DNA from: Acidovorax sp. NB1
Lineage (GTDB): Bacteria; Pseudomonadota; Gammaproteobacteria; Burkholderiales; Burkholderiaceae_C
Direction: 5' to 3'
Assembly (NCBI RefSeq): GCF_005405905.1
Contig: NZ_BJHU01000035.1
Location: forward strand, 372,001 to 436,000
Length of the DNA stretch: 64,000 bases
Shown piece after piece: positions 1-8,164 of this stretch. The stretch's first letter is position 1, and the number at the start of each line of letters is the position of its first letter. A program made the position numbers and the translations under genes. The notes below the pieces were generated by a model, which was not told the DNA's origin, made no database searches, and saw only the letters and a list, made by a program, of their open reading frames with translations.

Positions 1-1003
1 TGACCTTGTCGAGGCCGTAGTGGTCTTCGTTGAGCACGCCCTCGGCATTCACCAGGTCGTGCTTGATCTTGGTCTTCTTGCTCCAGGGCAGCGCCGTGAG
101 CACGTCGATGTAGTTGCGCACCACGGTGGCCTCGGCCGACATGGGCGACATCAGCTTGAGCTTCTTGAGTTCGGCGTCGGCCTTCTTGCGCGCTTCGGCG
201 GGCATCTTCGCGAGCTTGATCTTTTTCTCGATCTCCTCGATGTCGGCGCCTTCGTCGCCTTCGCCCAGTTCCTTCTGGATGGCCTTGACCTGCTCGTTCA
301 GATAGAAGTCGCGCTGGTTCTTCTCCATCTGGCGCTTCACACGGCCACGGATCTTCTTGTCCACGTTGAGGATGTCCACCTCGCGGTCGAGCTGCTCAAA
401 CAGGTTTTCGAGACGGGCCTTCACATCAGACAGGTCGAGCACCACCTGCTTGTTTTCGAGCTTGAGCGGCAGGTGGGCGGCGATGGTGTCGGCCAGGCGG
501 CCCGGATCGTCGATGCTGGAGATCGAGGTCAGAATCTCGGGCGGAATCTTCTTGTTGAGTTTGACGTACTGGTCAAACTGCTGCATCACGGCACGGCGCA
601 GAGCTTCGATCTCGCTGGGCTTGTTGGCCTCCGGCGTGGCCTCAACCGGTGTGACGGTCGCCATGAAATGCGTTTCTGTGTCCTCGATGGAGGCCACCAG
701 CGCGCGCTGCTGTCCCTCGACCAGCACCTTCACCGTGCCGTCGGGCAGCTTGAGCATCTGCAGGATGGTGGAGACACAGCCGACGTCGAACATGTCCGAC
801 ACCGAGGGCTCATCCTTGGCTGCCGCTTTCTGGGCCACCAGCATTATGCGGCGGTCGGCCTCCATGGCCATCTCAAGCGCCTTGATGCTCTTGGGGCGGC
901 CCACGAAAAGCGGAATCACCATGTGGGGAAACACCACCACATCGCGCAATGGCAACAGGGGCAGGTCAATGGGGGTGGCTGGCAGGGGGGTATGTCCGGA
1001 CAT
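1..1003 (-). CDS. lon: ATP-dependent Lon protease, N-terminal part (cut by window edge)
   Basis: The reading frame opens with MSGHTPLPATPIDLPLLPLR at 1003 and runs off the left edge after about 334 residues. It covers the Lon substrate-binding N domain (LRDVVVFPHMVIPLFVGR near residue 20) and the helical linker with the family's RMEKNQRDFYLNEQVKAI-type segment. It stops at HYGLDKV, just before where the Walker A motif of the AAA+ domain should lie, so the ATPase and protease domains are outside the window. A GAGG ribosome site sits 6 bases before the ATG. Lon degrades misfolded and regulatory proteins in the cytoplasm. It follows clpX in the same direction, the usual tig-clpP-clpX-lon order. 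The leader holds a strong inverted repeat (separate entry). Confidence 0.96.
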   Translation of the reverse strand, partial: MSGHTPLPATPIDLPLLPLRDVVVFPHMVIPLFVGRPKSIKALEMAMEADRRIMLVAQKAAAKDEPSVSDMFDVGCVSTILQMLKLPDGTVKVLVEGQQRALVASIEDTETHFMATVTPVEATPEANKPSEIEALRRAVMQQFDQYVKLNKKIPPEILTSISSIDDPGRLADTIAAHLPLKLENKQVVLDLSDVKARLENLFEQLDREVDILNVDKKIRGRVKRQMEKNQRDFYLNEQVKAIQKELGEGDEGADIEEIEKKIKLAKMPAEARKKADAELKKLKLMSPMSAEATVVRNYIDVLTALPWSKKTKIKHDLVNAEGVLNEDHYGLDKV

Positions 1004-1051
1004 GGAAATCCTCAAAGTGCTCTGTGGAAGTGGTTCCACATGTGGGGATTT

Positions 1052-1089
1052 TCAACCCTTGCGCGCAGCCGTACTGGCGCAAGGGTTGA
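1052..1089. repeat. 13-bp perfect inverted repeat in the lon leader
   Basis: The arms TCAACCCTTGCGC (1052-1064) and GCGCAAGGGTTGA (1077-1089) are exact reverse complements around a 12-base loop. It lies about 50 bases upstream of the lon start. A second short palindrome, CCACATGTGG, is at 1036-1045, closer to the start. There is no clear U-run after the stem on the minus strand, only AAAATCCCC, so it is either a weak terminator after clpX, a leader hairpin of lon mRNA, or an operator. The rest of 1004-1290 holds the long palindrome described next. Confidence 0.6.
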
Positions 1090-1171
1090 TGGTTCAGGGG
1101 GCGACAACAGGGCGCCCGCTCCGGTCATTCAGAAGGTGCGAATGAGCCCGGCGTGACCGAGCGGGTCGCAC

Positions 1172-1252
1172 AAACGTGCCCCACCAAGGCGTAAAGCGCA
1201 GCCATAGCTTGGGCTATGGCGAGCATTTGCAACGCAGAGGGGGCGCGTTTTT
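1172..1252. repeat. Long imperfect palindrome between clpX and lon (REP-like)
   Basis: Outer arms AAACGTGCCCC (1172-1182) and GGGGCGCGTTT (1240-1250) pair with one mismatch. The core is a perfect stem GCCATAGC/GCTATGGC (1201-1208, 1213-1220) around TTGG. The whole could fold as an 80-base cruciform. It begins about 40 bases after the clpX stop. Its nested architecture resembles the 108-bp palindrome at 60696-60803, which also directly follows a minus-strand gene. I read both as members of Comamonadaceae-type intergenic palindromic repeats; this is from memory and layout, not a search. Confidence 0.6.
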
Positions 1253-1290
1253 GCGGGACGAGCGGACATGGCGGGTTCGTTCACACCTTC

Positions 1291-2556
1291 TCAGGCCTTC
1301 TTGGCCGCTTCGCGGTAAACGAGCAGCGGCGGCTTGTTTTCTTCGATGGTGGATTCGTCCACCACCACCTTCTCGACGTTGCTGGTATTGGGCAGGTCGA
1401 ACATGGTGCCGATCAGCGATTGCTCCAGGATGGAACGCAGTCCCCGGGCACCGGTCTTCCGGGCCAGGGCCTTGCGGGCAATGGCCTTCAGGGCCGCAGG
1501 GCGGATCTCCAGATCCACACCTTCCATCGACAACAGCTTGCTGTATTGCTTGACGAGCGCGTTCTTGGGCTCGGTCAGGATCTGCACCAGGGCGTCCTCG
1601 CTCAGTTCGGCCAGCGCCGTCACCACGGGCATGCGGCCCACCAGTTCGGGGATGAGGCCGAACTTGATCAGATCCTCGGGTTCAATCTCGGTGAACACTT
1701 CGGTCAGCGAGCGCTGCTTCTTGCTCTTGACCGATGCACCAAAGCCGATGCCCGACGCTTCGGTACGGTTCTCGATGACCTTTTCCAGGCCCGCAAACGC
1801 ACCGCCGCAAATGAACAGGATGTTGGTCGTATCGATCTGCAAAAAGTCCTGGTTCGGATGCTTACGCCCACCCTGGGGCGGCACGCTGGCCATGGTGCCT
1901 TCGATGAGCTTGAGCAGCGCCTGCTGCACGCCCTCGCCCGACACGTCGCGCGTGATGCTCGGGTTGTCGGACTTGCGCGAGATCTTGTCGATTTCGTCGA
2001 TGTAGACAATGCCGCGCTGGGCGCGCTCGACTTCGTAGTTACAGCTTTGCAGCAGCTTCTGGACGATGTTCTCCACGTCCTCGCCCACATAGCCCGCCTC
2101 CGTCAGCGTGGTGGCATCGGCCATCACGAAGGGCACGTCCAGCATGCGCGCCAGGGTCTGGGCCAACAGCGTCTTGCCCGAGCCCGTGGGGCCGATCAGC
2201 AGGATGTTGCTCTTGGACAGCTCCACGTCGTCCTTGTGGGCCTTGTCCTTGTGGCGCAGGCGCTTGTAGTGGTTGTACACCGCCACCGCCAGCGTGCGCT
2301 TGGCCACTTCCTGGCCAATCACATAGTTGTCGAGGTTGGTCTTGATCTCCACCGGCGTGGGCAGGTCGCTGCGGCCTTCGCGGGCCAGATCTCCGGCCGG
2401 AAGCTCGTCACGAATGATCTCGTTGCACAGGTCAATGCACTCGTCGCAGATAAAGACCGACGGGCCAGCGATCAGCTTCTTCACTTCGTGCTGGCTTTTG
2501 CCGCAAAAAGAGCAGTAGAGGGTTTTTTCGCTGGAAGAGCCTTTTTTCTCGGCCAT
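1291..2556 (-). CDS. clpX: ATP-dependent Clp protease ATP-binding subunit ClpX
   Basis: ClpX is the AAA+ unfoldase that feeds ssrA-tagged and other substrates into ClpP. The 421-residue protein has the N-terminal C4 zinc-binding domain (C15, C18, C37, C40), Walker A GPTGSGKT at 122-129, the GYVGED pore loop at 155-160, Walker B IVYIDEID near 183-190, the RKH loop in GGRKHPNQ near 229-236, and the sensor-2 GARGLRS segment near 377. Length is normal for the family. It starts at an ATG with an AAGG ribosome site about 10 bases upstream. It lies 102 bases after clpP, behind a terminator hairpin, so it may have partly separate transcription. Confidence 0.98.
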   Translation of the reverse strand: MAEKKGSSSEKTLYCSFCGKSQHEVKKLIAGPSVFICDECIDLCNEIIRDELPAGDLAREGRSDLPTPVEIKTNLDNYVIGQEVAKRTLAVAVYNHYKRLRHKDKAHKDDVELSKSNILLIGPTGSGKTLLAQTLARMLDVPFVMADATTLTEAGYVGEDVENIVQKLLQSCNYEVERAQRGIVYIDEIDKISRKSDNPSITRDVSGEGVQQALLKLIEGTMASVPPQGGRKHPNQDFLQIDTTNILFICGGAFAGLEKVIENRTEASGIGFGASVKSKKQRSLTEVFTEIEPEDLIKFGLIPELVGRMPVVTALAELSEDALVQILTEPKNALVKQYSKLLSMEGVDLEIRPAALKAIARKALARKTGARGLRSILEQSLIGTMFDLPNTSNVEKVVVDESTIEENKPPLLVYREAAKKA

Positions 2557-2603
2557 GGGGGCAATGCCTTGTTACGTACGGAAAGTTGTCGGGATGATAA
2601 CCA

Positions 2604-2639
2604 AATAAAAAACGGCGTCTTCCCCGAGGGAAAACGCCG
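2604..2639 (-). terminator. Rho-independent terminator after clpP
   Basis: On the minus strand a stem CGGCGT/ACGCCG (2613-2618, 2634-2639) continues, after one mismatch, into TTCCC/GGGAA and is followed by a TTTTTATTT tract. It lies 20 bases beyond the clpP stop and about 50 bases before clpX, so it probably attenuates read-through from clpP into clpX. Confidence 0.75.
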
Positions 2640-2658
2640 CTGTGTGAGCCTGTGGCGA

Positions 2659-3267
2659 TCAGGAGCGCTTGCTGATCACCTGGTCCACCAGGCCGTATTC
2701 CTTGGCCTCGTCCGCTGACAGGAAGTAGTCGCGTTCGGTGTCGCGCTGGATCTTCTCCAGCGATTGGCCCGTGCGCTCAGCCAGGATGTTGTTGAGCTGC
2801 TCGCGGGTCTTCAGGATTTCGCGCGCGTGGATCTCGATCTCGGTAGCCTGGCCTTGCATGCCGCCCAAGGGCTGGTGGATCATGACCTTGGAGTTGGGCA
2901 GCGCAAAACGCTTGCCCTTGGCGCCAGCCGCCAGCAGGAAGGCGCCCATGCTGGCCGCCATGCCCGTGCACAGCGTCGAGACATCGGGCTTGATGAAGTT
3001 CATGGTGTCAAAAATTGCCATGCCCGCACTCACCGAGCCACCGGGAGAGTTGATGTAGAACGAAATGTCCTTGTCGGGGTTTTCGCTCTCCAGAAACAGC
3101 AGCTGCGCCACCACCAGATTGGCGGTCTGGTCGTTGACCGGCCCGACCAGGAAAATCACGCGCTCCTTGAGCAGGCGCGAGTAGATGTCATAGGACCGTT
3201 CGCCACGGCCCGACTGCTCGATGACCATGGGGACCATGCCCAGGCCTTGTGTTTCCAATGCACTCAT
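2659..3267 (-). CDS. clpP: ATP-dependent Clp protease proteolytic subunit ClpP
   Basis: ClpP is the serine peptidase that forms the double-ring proteolytic chamber used by ClpX and ClpA. The start is taken at 3267 ([13 protein letters not shown]), which has a CTGGAGAAAAC ribosome site just upstream and gives the normal length of 202 residues; the open frame extends 35 codons further upstream but through a terminator hairpin. The catalytic triad is visible: S106 in GMAASMGA, H131 in MIHQPLGG and D180 in RDTERDYF, with the same spacing as in E. coli ClpP. It sits between tig and clpX, with hairpins on both sides. Confidence 0.98.
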   Translation of the reverse strand: MSALETQGLGMVPMVIEQSGRGERSYDIYSRLLKERVIFLVGPVNDQTANLVVAQLLFLESENPDKDISFYINSPGGSVSAGMAIFDTMNFIKPDVSTLCTGMAASMGAFLLAAGAKGKRFALPNSKVMIHQPLGGMQGQATEIEIHAREILKTREQLNNILAERTGQSLEKIQRDTERDYFLSADEAKEYGLVDQVISKRS

Positions 3268-3308
3268 GTTTTCTCCAGTCAAGCAGGTACTGTACCCAGA
3301 AATGAATT

Positions 3309-3336
3309 GGGGCTTGTGCACAAAAGCACAAGCCCC
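3309..3336 (-). terminator. Perfect 11-bp hairpin between tig and clpP
   Basis: GGGGCTTGTGC (3309-3319) and GCACAAGCCCC (3326-3336) are exact reverse complements with a 6-base loop. The hairpin is 64 bases past the tig stop and 42 bases before the clpP start. The tract after it on the minus strand is only weakly T-rich (AATTCATTTC), so it may act as an attenuator or an mRNA processing or stability signal rather than a full terminator. Confidence 0.6.
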
Positions 3337-3399
3337 CTGGTGTGACACTTCGATCACCAGACCAGCAGCCACGCCACCAGCCGGTGAGGCCAGGGCCTA

Positions 3400-4716
3400 T
3401 CAGCCCTGCTGCTGCGCCATCAGGTCGTCGAACGAGACAGCCTTCTCGACCACCTTGGCCTTGCTCAGCACGAATTCAGTCACGTTGTTTTCAATCACAA
3501 CGGCTTCGACTTCGGCCAGACGCTGACGGTCGCCGAAGTACCAGCGCACCACGTCTTCAGGCTTCTCGTAGCTGGCGGCCAGCTCGTCGATGTGGGCCTT
3601 GAGCTGCTCGGGCTTAGCCTGCAGTTCGTTGGCACGCACCAGTTCGGCCAGCACCAGGCCCAGACGCACGCGGCGCTCGGCCTGGGGACGGAACACGTCT
3701 TCAGGGATTTCAGCCTTGTCGGCGTCCTTGATGCCGCGTTGCTTCAGCTCGGCACGGGCGCCTTCCAGCAGGCGGGCAATTTCAGCCTGGATGCTGGCGT
3801 TGGGCAGGTCCAGCTCGGCCTTGGCCACCAGGGCGTCCATCACGGCTTGCTTGTTGCGGGCCAGCAGACGGAACTTGACTTCACGCTCCAGGTTCTTCTT
3901 GATGTCGGCGCGCAGGCCATCCACAGAACCGTCGGCGATGCCCAGCGACTTGGCCAGGGCGTCGTTCACTTCGGGAAGGTGGGCGGCTTCGATCTTCTTC
4001 ACGGTCACGAGGAAGTCGGCGGTCTTGCCAGCCACGTCCTTGCCATGGTATTCGGCAGGGAACGCCAGAGGGAAGGTCTTACTTTCGCCCGACTTCATGC
4101 CGCGCACTGCGTCTTCGAATTCCTTGAGCATCTGGCCTTCGCCGACCAGGAACTGGAAGTCTTCGGCCTTGCCGCCGTCAAAGGGTTCACCGTCGATCTT
4201 GCCTTCGAAGTCCACGGTCACGCGGTCGCTGTCTTGCGCAGCGGCGTCGATGGCACGCTGGGCAAAGCTGCGGCGCTGCTTGCGCAGGATGTCGATGGTC
4301 TTGTCGATGGCGGAGTCGGTCACTTCGGACGACAGCTTCTCAACTTCGGCGTCCGACAGGTCGGCGATCTTGACTTCAGGGAACACTTCGAAGATGGCGT
4401 CGAACGTGACCTGGCCTTCAGGAGCGCCTTCCTTTTCGGTGATGCGGGGCTGGCCGGCAACACGCAGGTTGGCTTCGTTGGCAGCCACGGCAAAGGCTTC
4501 ACCGACCTTGTCGTTGAGCACTTCGTACTGCACCGAGTAGCCATAACGCTGGGCCACCACGTTCATGGGGACCTTGCCTGGACGGAAGCCGTCCATCTTC
4601 ACGGTGCGAGCCAGGCGCTTGAGGCGCGTATCGACTTCGGACTGGATCAGGGTGACGGGCACGCTCAGCGTGATCTTGCGCTCGAGCTTCTCAAGGGTTT
4701 CAACAGTAACGGCCAT
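3400..4716 (-). CDS. tig: Trigger factor (ribosome-bound chaperone and prolyl isomerase)
   Basis: Trigger factor binds the ribosome exit tunnel and helps new chains fold. The 438-residue protein begins [20 protein letters not shown] and carries the ribosome-binding GFRPGKVP signature near residue 44, a central FKBP-like isomerase domain ([17 protein letters not shown], about residues 165-185) and the long helical C-terminal arms. Length and domain order match the family. The ATG has an AGAGGAAT ribosome site. It is the first gene of the tig-clpP-clpX-lon run and lies just beyond tRNA-Leu on the same strand, so transcription from the tRNA promoter could reach it. Confidence 0.98.
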   Translation of the reverse strand: MAVTVETLEKLERKITLSVPVTLIQSEVDTRLKRLARTVKMDGFRPGKVPMNVVAQRYGYSVQYEVLNDKVGEAFAVAANEANLRVAGQPRITEKEGAPEGQVTFDAIFEVFPEVKIADLSDAEVEKLSSEVTDSAIDKTIDILRKQRRSFAQRAIDAAAQDSDRVTVDFEGKIDGEPFDGGKAEDFQFLVGEGQMLKEFEDAVRGMKSGESKTFPLAFPAEYHGKDVAGKTADFLVTVKKIEAAHLPEVNDALAKSLGIADGSVDGLRADIKKNLEREVKFRLLARNKQAVMDALVAKAELDLPNASIQAEIARLLEGARAELKQRGIKDADKAEIPEDVFRPQAERRVRLGLVLAELVRANELQAKPEQLKAHIDELAASYEKPEDVVRWYFGDRQRLAEVEAVVIENNVTEFVLSKAKVVEKAVSFDDLMAQQQG

Positions 4717-4791
4717 GGCTATTCCTCTTATGAATGTGGATCGTGCTGGCTGCAGCGCAGCAGCGCCGTGTTCCGCAAAGTCTCACATGGG

Positions 4792-4878
4792 TGGTGCGCG
4801 GGGGGGGACTCGAACCCCCACACCATTGCTGGCGTCAGGACCTAAACCTGGTGCGTCTACCAATTTCGCCACCCGCGC
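4792..4878 (-). tRNA. tRNA-Leu (anticodon UAG)
   Basis: Read on the minus strand, the acceptor arms GCGCGGG and CCCGCGC pair perfectly and are followed by A and an encoded CCA. The D-arm TGGCGAAATTGGTAGACGCA is the usual leucine type, there is a variable arm, and the T-arm carries GGTTCGAGTCC. The anticodon loop TTTAGGT gives UAG (4844-4842). The first pair of the anticodon stem reads C27-A43, a mismatch. There is no sign of a phage or island inserted at its 3' end: tig follows directly. Confidence 0.95.
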
Positions 4879-4890
4879 GGTTCTACAACA

Positions 4891-4921
4891 AACAAACAGG
4901 CGGCAACCTCAGCTGCCGCCT
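4891..4921 (-). terminator. Terminator after the RND efflux operon
   Basis: AGGCGGCA (4898-4905) and TGCCGCCT (4914-4921) form a perfect 8-bp stem with an 8-base loop. On the minus strand it is followed by GTTTGTTTGTTG, an interrupted T tract. It lies about 50 bases beyond the stop of the RND permease and just before tRNA-Leu, so it would part the two units. Confidence 0.6.
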
Positions 4922-4972
4922 GCGTGAAATCGGTCAACCTTCTATTTTACCCTGATGCGGGCTGGGTGGGAA

Positions 4973-7900
4973 TCAAACCCCTCCAAGAACCTCTGGCGCG
5001 GGCCGTTTGACCCGGAACCAGGCGGCATACATCGCAGGCAGCGCCAGCAGCGTGAGCACGGTAGCCACGATGAGCCCGCCCATGATGGCCACGGCCATCG
5101 GCCCCCAGAACACACTGCGCGACAGCGGGATCATGGCGAGCACCGCCGCAGCGGCCGTGAGCACGATGGGGCGCAGGCGGCGCACGGCCGATTCCACGAT
5201 CGCATCCCAGGCCGGCACGCCGCGCGCACGGTCCTGCTCGATCTGGTCGATCAGGATCACGGAGTTGCGCTGGATCATGCCCATGAGCGCAATCACGCCA
5301 AGCAACGCCACAAACCCGAAGGGCCGGTTCAGCACCAGCAGCGCCGCCGCTACACCCGCCAGGCCCAGCGGCCCGGTCAGGAAGACGAGCATCGCGCGGC
5401 TGAAGCTGTGCAACTGAAGCATCAGCAGCGTGAAGGTGAGGAAGAGCATCACCGGGATACCCGCCGCAATCGACGCCGAGCCCTTGGAGCTTTCCTCAAC
5501 GGCCCCCGCCACCTCGATGCGGTACGCCCCTTGGCCCGATGCACGCCATTTCGCCTCAATGTCCTTGAGCGCAGGCTGCAGTGCAGCCGTCACCGTGGCG
5601 CCCTGCAGGCCCTCGGTCACATCGCCCTGCACGGTGATCGCGTAGTCGCGGTTTTCGCGCCACATCACGCCAGGCTCCCACGTGAACACGGGTTTGGCGA
5701 TCTGCGTGAGCGGGATCGACTTGCCCGAGGCCGTGGGCAGGTAGGCATTGGCGATGTCGGTGATGGCATTGCGCTCATCCAGCGGCTGGCGCAGCAGGAT
5801 GTCGATGAGCTTGTCGCCCTCGCGGAACTGCCCCACCTGCGTGCCCGACAGGATGGTCTTGGACGCCTGGGCAATCGACTGGCTGGTGACGCCCAGTGCG
5901 CGCGCCTTGGCCTGGTCCACCTCCAGGCGCAGCACCTTCACGGACTCGTTCCAGTTGTCATTCACGCCGCGCATGTCGGGGTTCTGGCGCAACTGGGCCT
6001 TGACCTCGTCGGCACGCTCACGCAGCACCAGTGGGTCCGGCCCCACCACGCGGAACTGCACGGGGTACGGCACCGGTGGCCCGTTGGGCAGCAGCTTGAC
6101 GCGGCCGCGCACCTCGGGGAACTCCTCGGCCAGCAAGCCGGGCAACTTCACGCGCAGCGATTCGCGCAGCTTCAGGTCCTGCGGCAACACGATGAACTGC
6201 GACACGTTGCTTTGCGGGAACACCTGGTCCAGCGGCAAATAGAAACGCGGCACACCCGAGCCCACCCACGTGCTCACGGCCGTCACACCGGGCTCGGCCA
6301 GCAGACGCTGCTCCACGCGCTTGGTGACTTCTTCGTTGCCCGCAAACGAGGTGCCCTCTGGGAACCAGATGTCCACCAGGATTTCAGGCCGGCTCGAATC
6401 CGGGAAGAACTGCTGCTGCACCTTGCCCATGCCCACAATGCCCAGCGCAAAGGTGAGGATGGTGGCGCCAATGGTGAGCCAGCGGTGCTGCACGCACCAG
6501 TCCACCAGACGGCGGAAGGTGCGGTAGAACGGGCTGTCGAACACCTCGTGCGGGTCGTCCGTCACGCCCTTGTTCGCCTGGGCCGCCAGCACATGCGGCG
6601 GCACCTTGAGCAGCAGCGTGCCCAGGTACGGCACGAAGTACACCGACACGATCCAGCTGAGCACCAGCGCGATCACCGTCACGGCAAAAATCGCAAAGGT
6701 GTACTCACCCGTGGTGGACTTGGCCAGGCCAATGGGCAAGAACCCGGCTGCCGTGATCAGCGTGCCCGTAAGCATGGGCATGGCCGTAAGTTCATAGGCA
6801 AAGGTGGCGGCGCGCACCTTGTCGTAGCCCTCTTCGAGCTTGAGCACCATCATCTCCACGGCAATGATGGCGTCGTCCACCAGCAGGCCCAGCGCGATGA
6901 TGAGCGAGCCCAGCGAGATCTTGTGCAGGCCGATGCCCCAGTACCACATGGCCAGGAAGGTCACGGCCAGCACCATGGGGATGGTGATGCCCACCACCAG
7001 GCCGGGGCGCGGGTCGATGTACCAGCGCTTCCACAGCGGGTTCTTGCCCGGCCGCTTGTGAAAGCCCAGGCTGATGAAGCTCACCGCCAACACGATGACC
7101 ACGGCCTCGATCAGCACCTTCACAAACTCGTTCACCGAGGTGGACACGGCCTTGGGCTGGTCCTGCACGTTGACGAGCTTCACGCCCGCTGGCAGCGTGC
7201 CGCCGATGCGGTCGGTGGCCGTGTGCAGCGCCTTGCCCAGCGCAATGATGTCGCCGCCTTTGGCCATGGACACGCCCAGCGCAATCACCTCACGGCCCTG
7301 GTGGCGCACCTTCACGGTGGCCGGGTCCACATAGCCGCGCTTGACTTCGGCAATATCGCCCAGGCGCAGCTGCGCCCCCGAGGGGCCCCGGATCGGCATG
7401 GCCGCCAGGTCTTCCACGGCGTTGAACTGGCCTTGCACGCGCACCTGCACCTGGTCTTGCGGCGTCTGGATGGCACCTGCGCTCTCCACAGCGTTCTGCT
7501 GGCCCAGCTGGGCCAGCACCTGGTTCATGTCCAGGCCCAACTGCGACAGGCGCTTTTGCGAGATTTCGATGAAGAGCTTTTCGTCCTGCACGCCAAACAG
7601 CTCGACCTTGGCCACATCGGGCACGCGCAGCAGCTGCTGGCGTGCGTCGTCGGCAAACTGCTTGAGTTCGGCGTAGCTGAAGCCTTCGGACTCCAGCGCA
7701 TAGATCACGCCATACACATCGCCGAAGTCGTCGTTGAAGAACGGCCCCTGGATGCCCTGCGGCAAGGTGTAGCGCATGTCGCCCACCTTCTTGCGCACGG
7801 TGTACCAGACGTTGGCCACATCGCCGGGCTTGGACGAGTCCTTGATCTGGAAAATGATCTGCGACTCGCCGGGCTTGGAGTAGCTGCGGATCTTGTCGGC

Positions 7901-8155
7901 GTAGGGCACCTCTTGCAAGGTGCGCTCGATCTTGTCGGTGACCTGCTCAGCCACCTGCTGGGCCGTGGCGCCAGGCCAGTAGGTGCGCACCACCATCGCG
8001 CGGAAGGTGAACGGCGGGTCTTCGTCCTGCCCCAGCTGGAAGTAGGCCGCAAAGCCCAGCAGCATCAGCACCACCATCAGGTAGCGGGTGAGCGCCGGGT
8101 GGTCGAGCGCCCATTTGGAGAGGTTGAACCCCTCTTTGGGTTGTTGTTGTGACAT
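4973..8155 (-). CDS. RND-family efflux permease (inner membrane, proton-driven)
   Basis: A 1060-residue RND transporter. It shows the duplicated layout of the family: a TM1 segment near residues 25-45, a large periplasmic loop, a TM block with the paired proton-relay aspartates D427-D428 in GLLVDDAIIAVEMM, a second periplasmic loop, and a C-terminal TM block ending GPMAVAIMGGLIVATVLTLL. The stretch GQDEDPPFTFRAMVVRTYWPG near the N-terminus is typical of RND multidrug or solvent pumps of this branch. It follows its membrane-fusion partner after 9 bases. No outer-membrane channel gene is next to it, so the pump must borrow one. The substrate cannot be read from sequence. Confidence 0.9.
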   Translation of the reverse strand: MSQQQPKEGFNLSKWALDHPALTRYLMVVLMLLGFAAYFQLGQDEDPPFTFRAMVVRTYWPGATAQQVAEQVTDKIERTLQEVPYADKIRSYSKPGESQIIFQIKDSSKPGDVANVWYTVRKKVGDMRYTLPQGIQGPFFNDDFGDVYGVIYALESEGFSYAELKQFADDARQQLLRVPDVAKVELFGVQDEKLFIEISQKRLSQLGLDMNQVLAQLGQQNAVESAGAIQTPQDQVQVRVQGQFNAVEDLAAMPIRGPSGAQLRLGDIAEVKRGYVDPATVKVRHQGREVIALGVSMAKGGDIIALGKALHTATDRIGGTLPAGVKLVNVQDQPKAVSTSVNEFVKVLIEAVVIVLAVSFISLGFHKRPGKNPLWKRWYIDPRPGLVVGITIPMVLAVTFLAMWYWGIGLHKISLGSLIIALGLLVDDAIIAVEMMVLKLEEGYDKVRAATFAYELTAMPMLTGTLITAAGFLPIGLAKSTTGEYTFAIFAVTVIALVLSWIVSVYFVPYLGTLLLKVPPHVLAAQANKGVTDDPHEVFDSPFYRTFRRLVDWCVQHRWLTIGATILTFALGIVGMGKVQQQFFPDSSRPEILVDIWFPEGTSFAGNEEVTKRVEQRLLAEPGVTAVSTWVGSGVPRFYLPLDQVFPQSNVSQFIVLPQDLKLRESLRVKLPGLLAEEFPEVRGRVKLLPNGPPVPYPVQFRVVGPDPLVLRERADEVKAQLRQNPDMRGVNDNWNESVKVLRLEVDQAKARALGVTSQSIAQASKTILSGTQVGQFREGDKLIDILLRQPLDERNAITDIANAYLPTASGKSIPLTQIAKPVFTWEPGVMWRENRDYAITVQGDVTEGLQGATVTAALQPALKDIEAKWRASGQGAYRIEVAGAVEESSKGSASIAAGIPVMLFLTFTLLMLQLHSFSRAMLVFLTGPLGLAGVAAALLVLNRPFGFVALLGVIALMGMIQRNSVILIDQIEQDRARGVPAWDAIVESAVRRLRPIVLTAAAAVLAMIPLSRSVFWGPMAVAIMGGLIVATVLTLLALPAMYAAWFRVKRPAPEVLGGV

Positions 8156-8164
8156 GCGTGGCCC

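Noticed and set aside
1004-1171. A sigma-32 heat-shock promoter for lon
   Set aside because: GGTTGAAAATCCCC looks like parts of the consensus but the -35 and -10 parts are not at a workable distance, so I do not claim it.
4792-4990. tRNA-Leu as an integration site for a phage or island
   Set aside because: Genes on both sides (tig, RND efflux) look native, no integrase is present and no repeated tRNA 3' end was seen.
4955-8152. A 1065-codon open frame on the plus strand, facing the RND permease
   Set aside because: It mirrors the RND gene almost exactly, is made of histidine-, arginine- and glutamine-rich text with no motif, and arises from high GC and codon bias. The minus-strand RND gene explains it.
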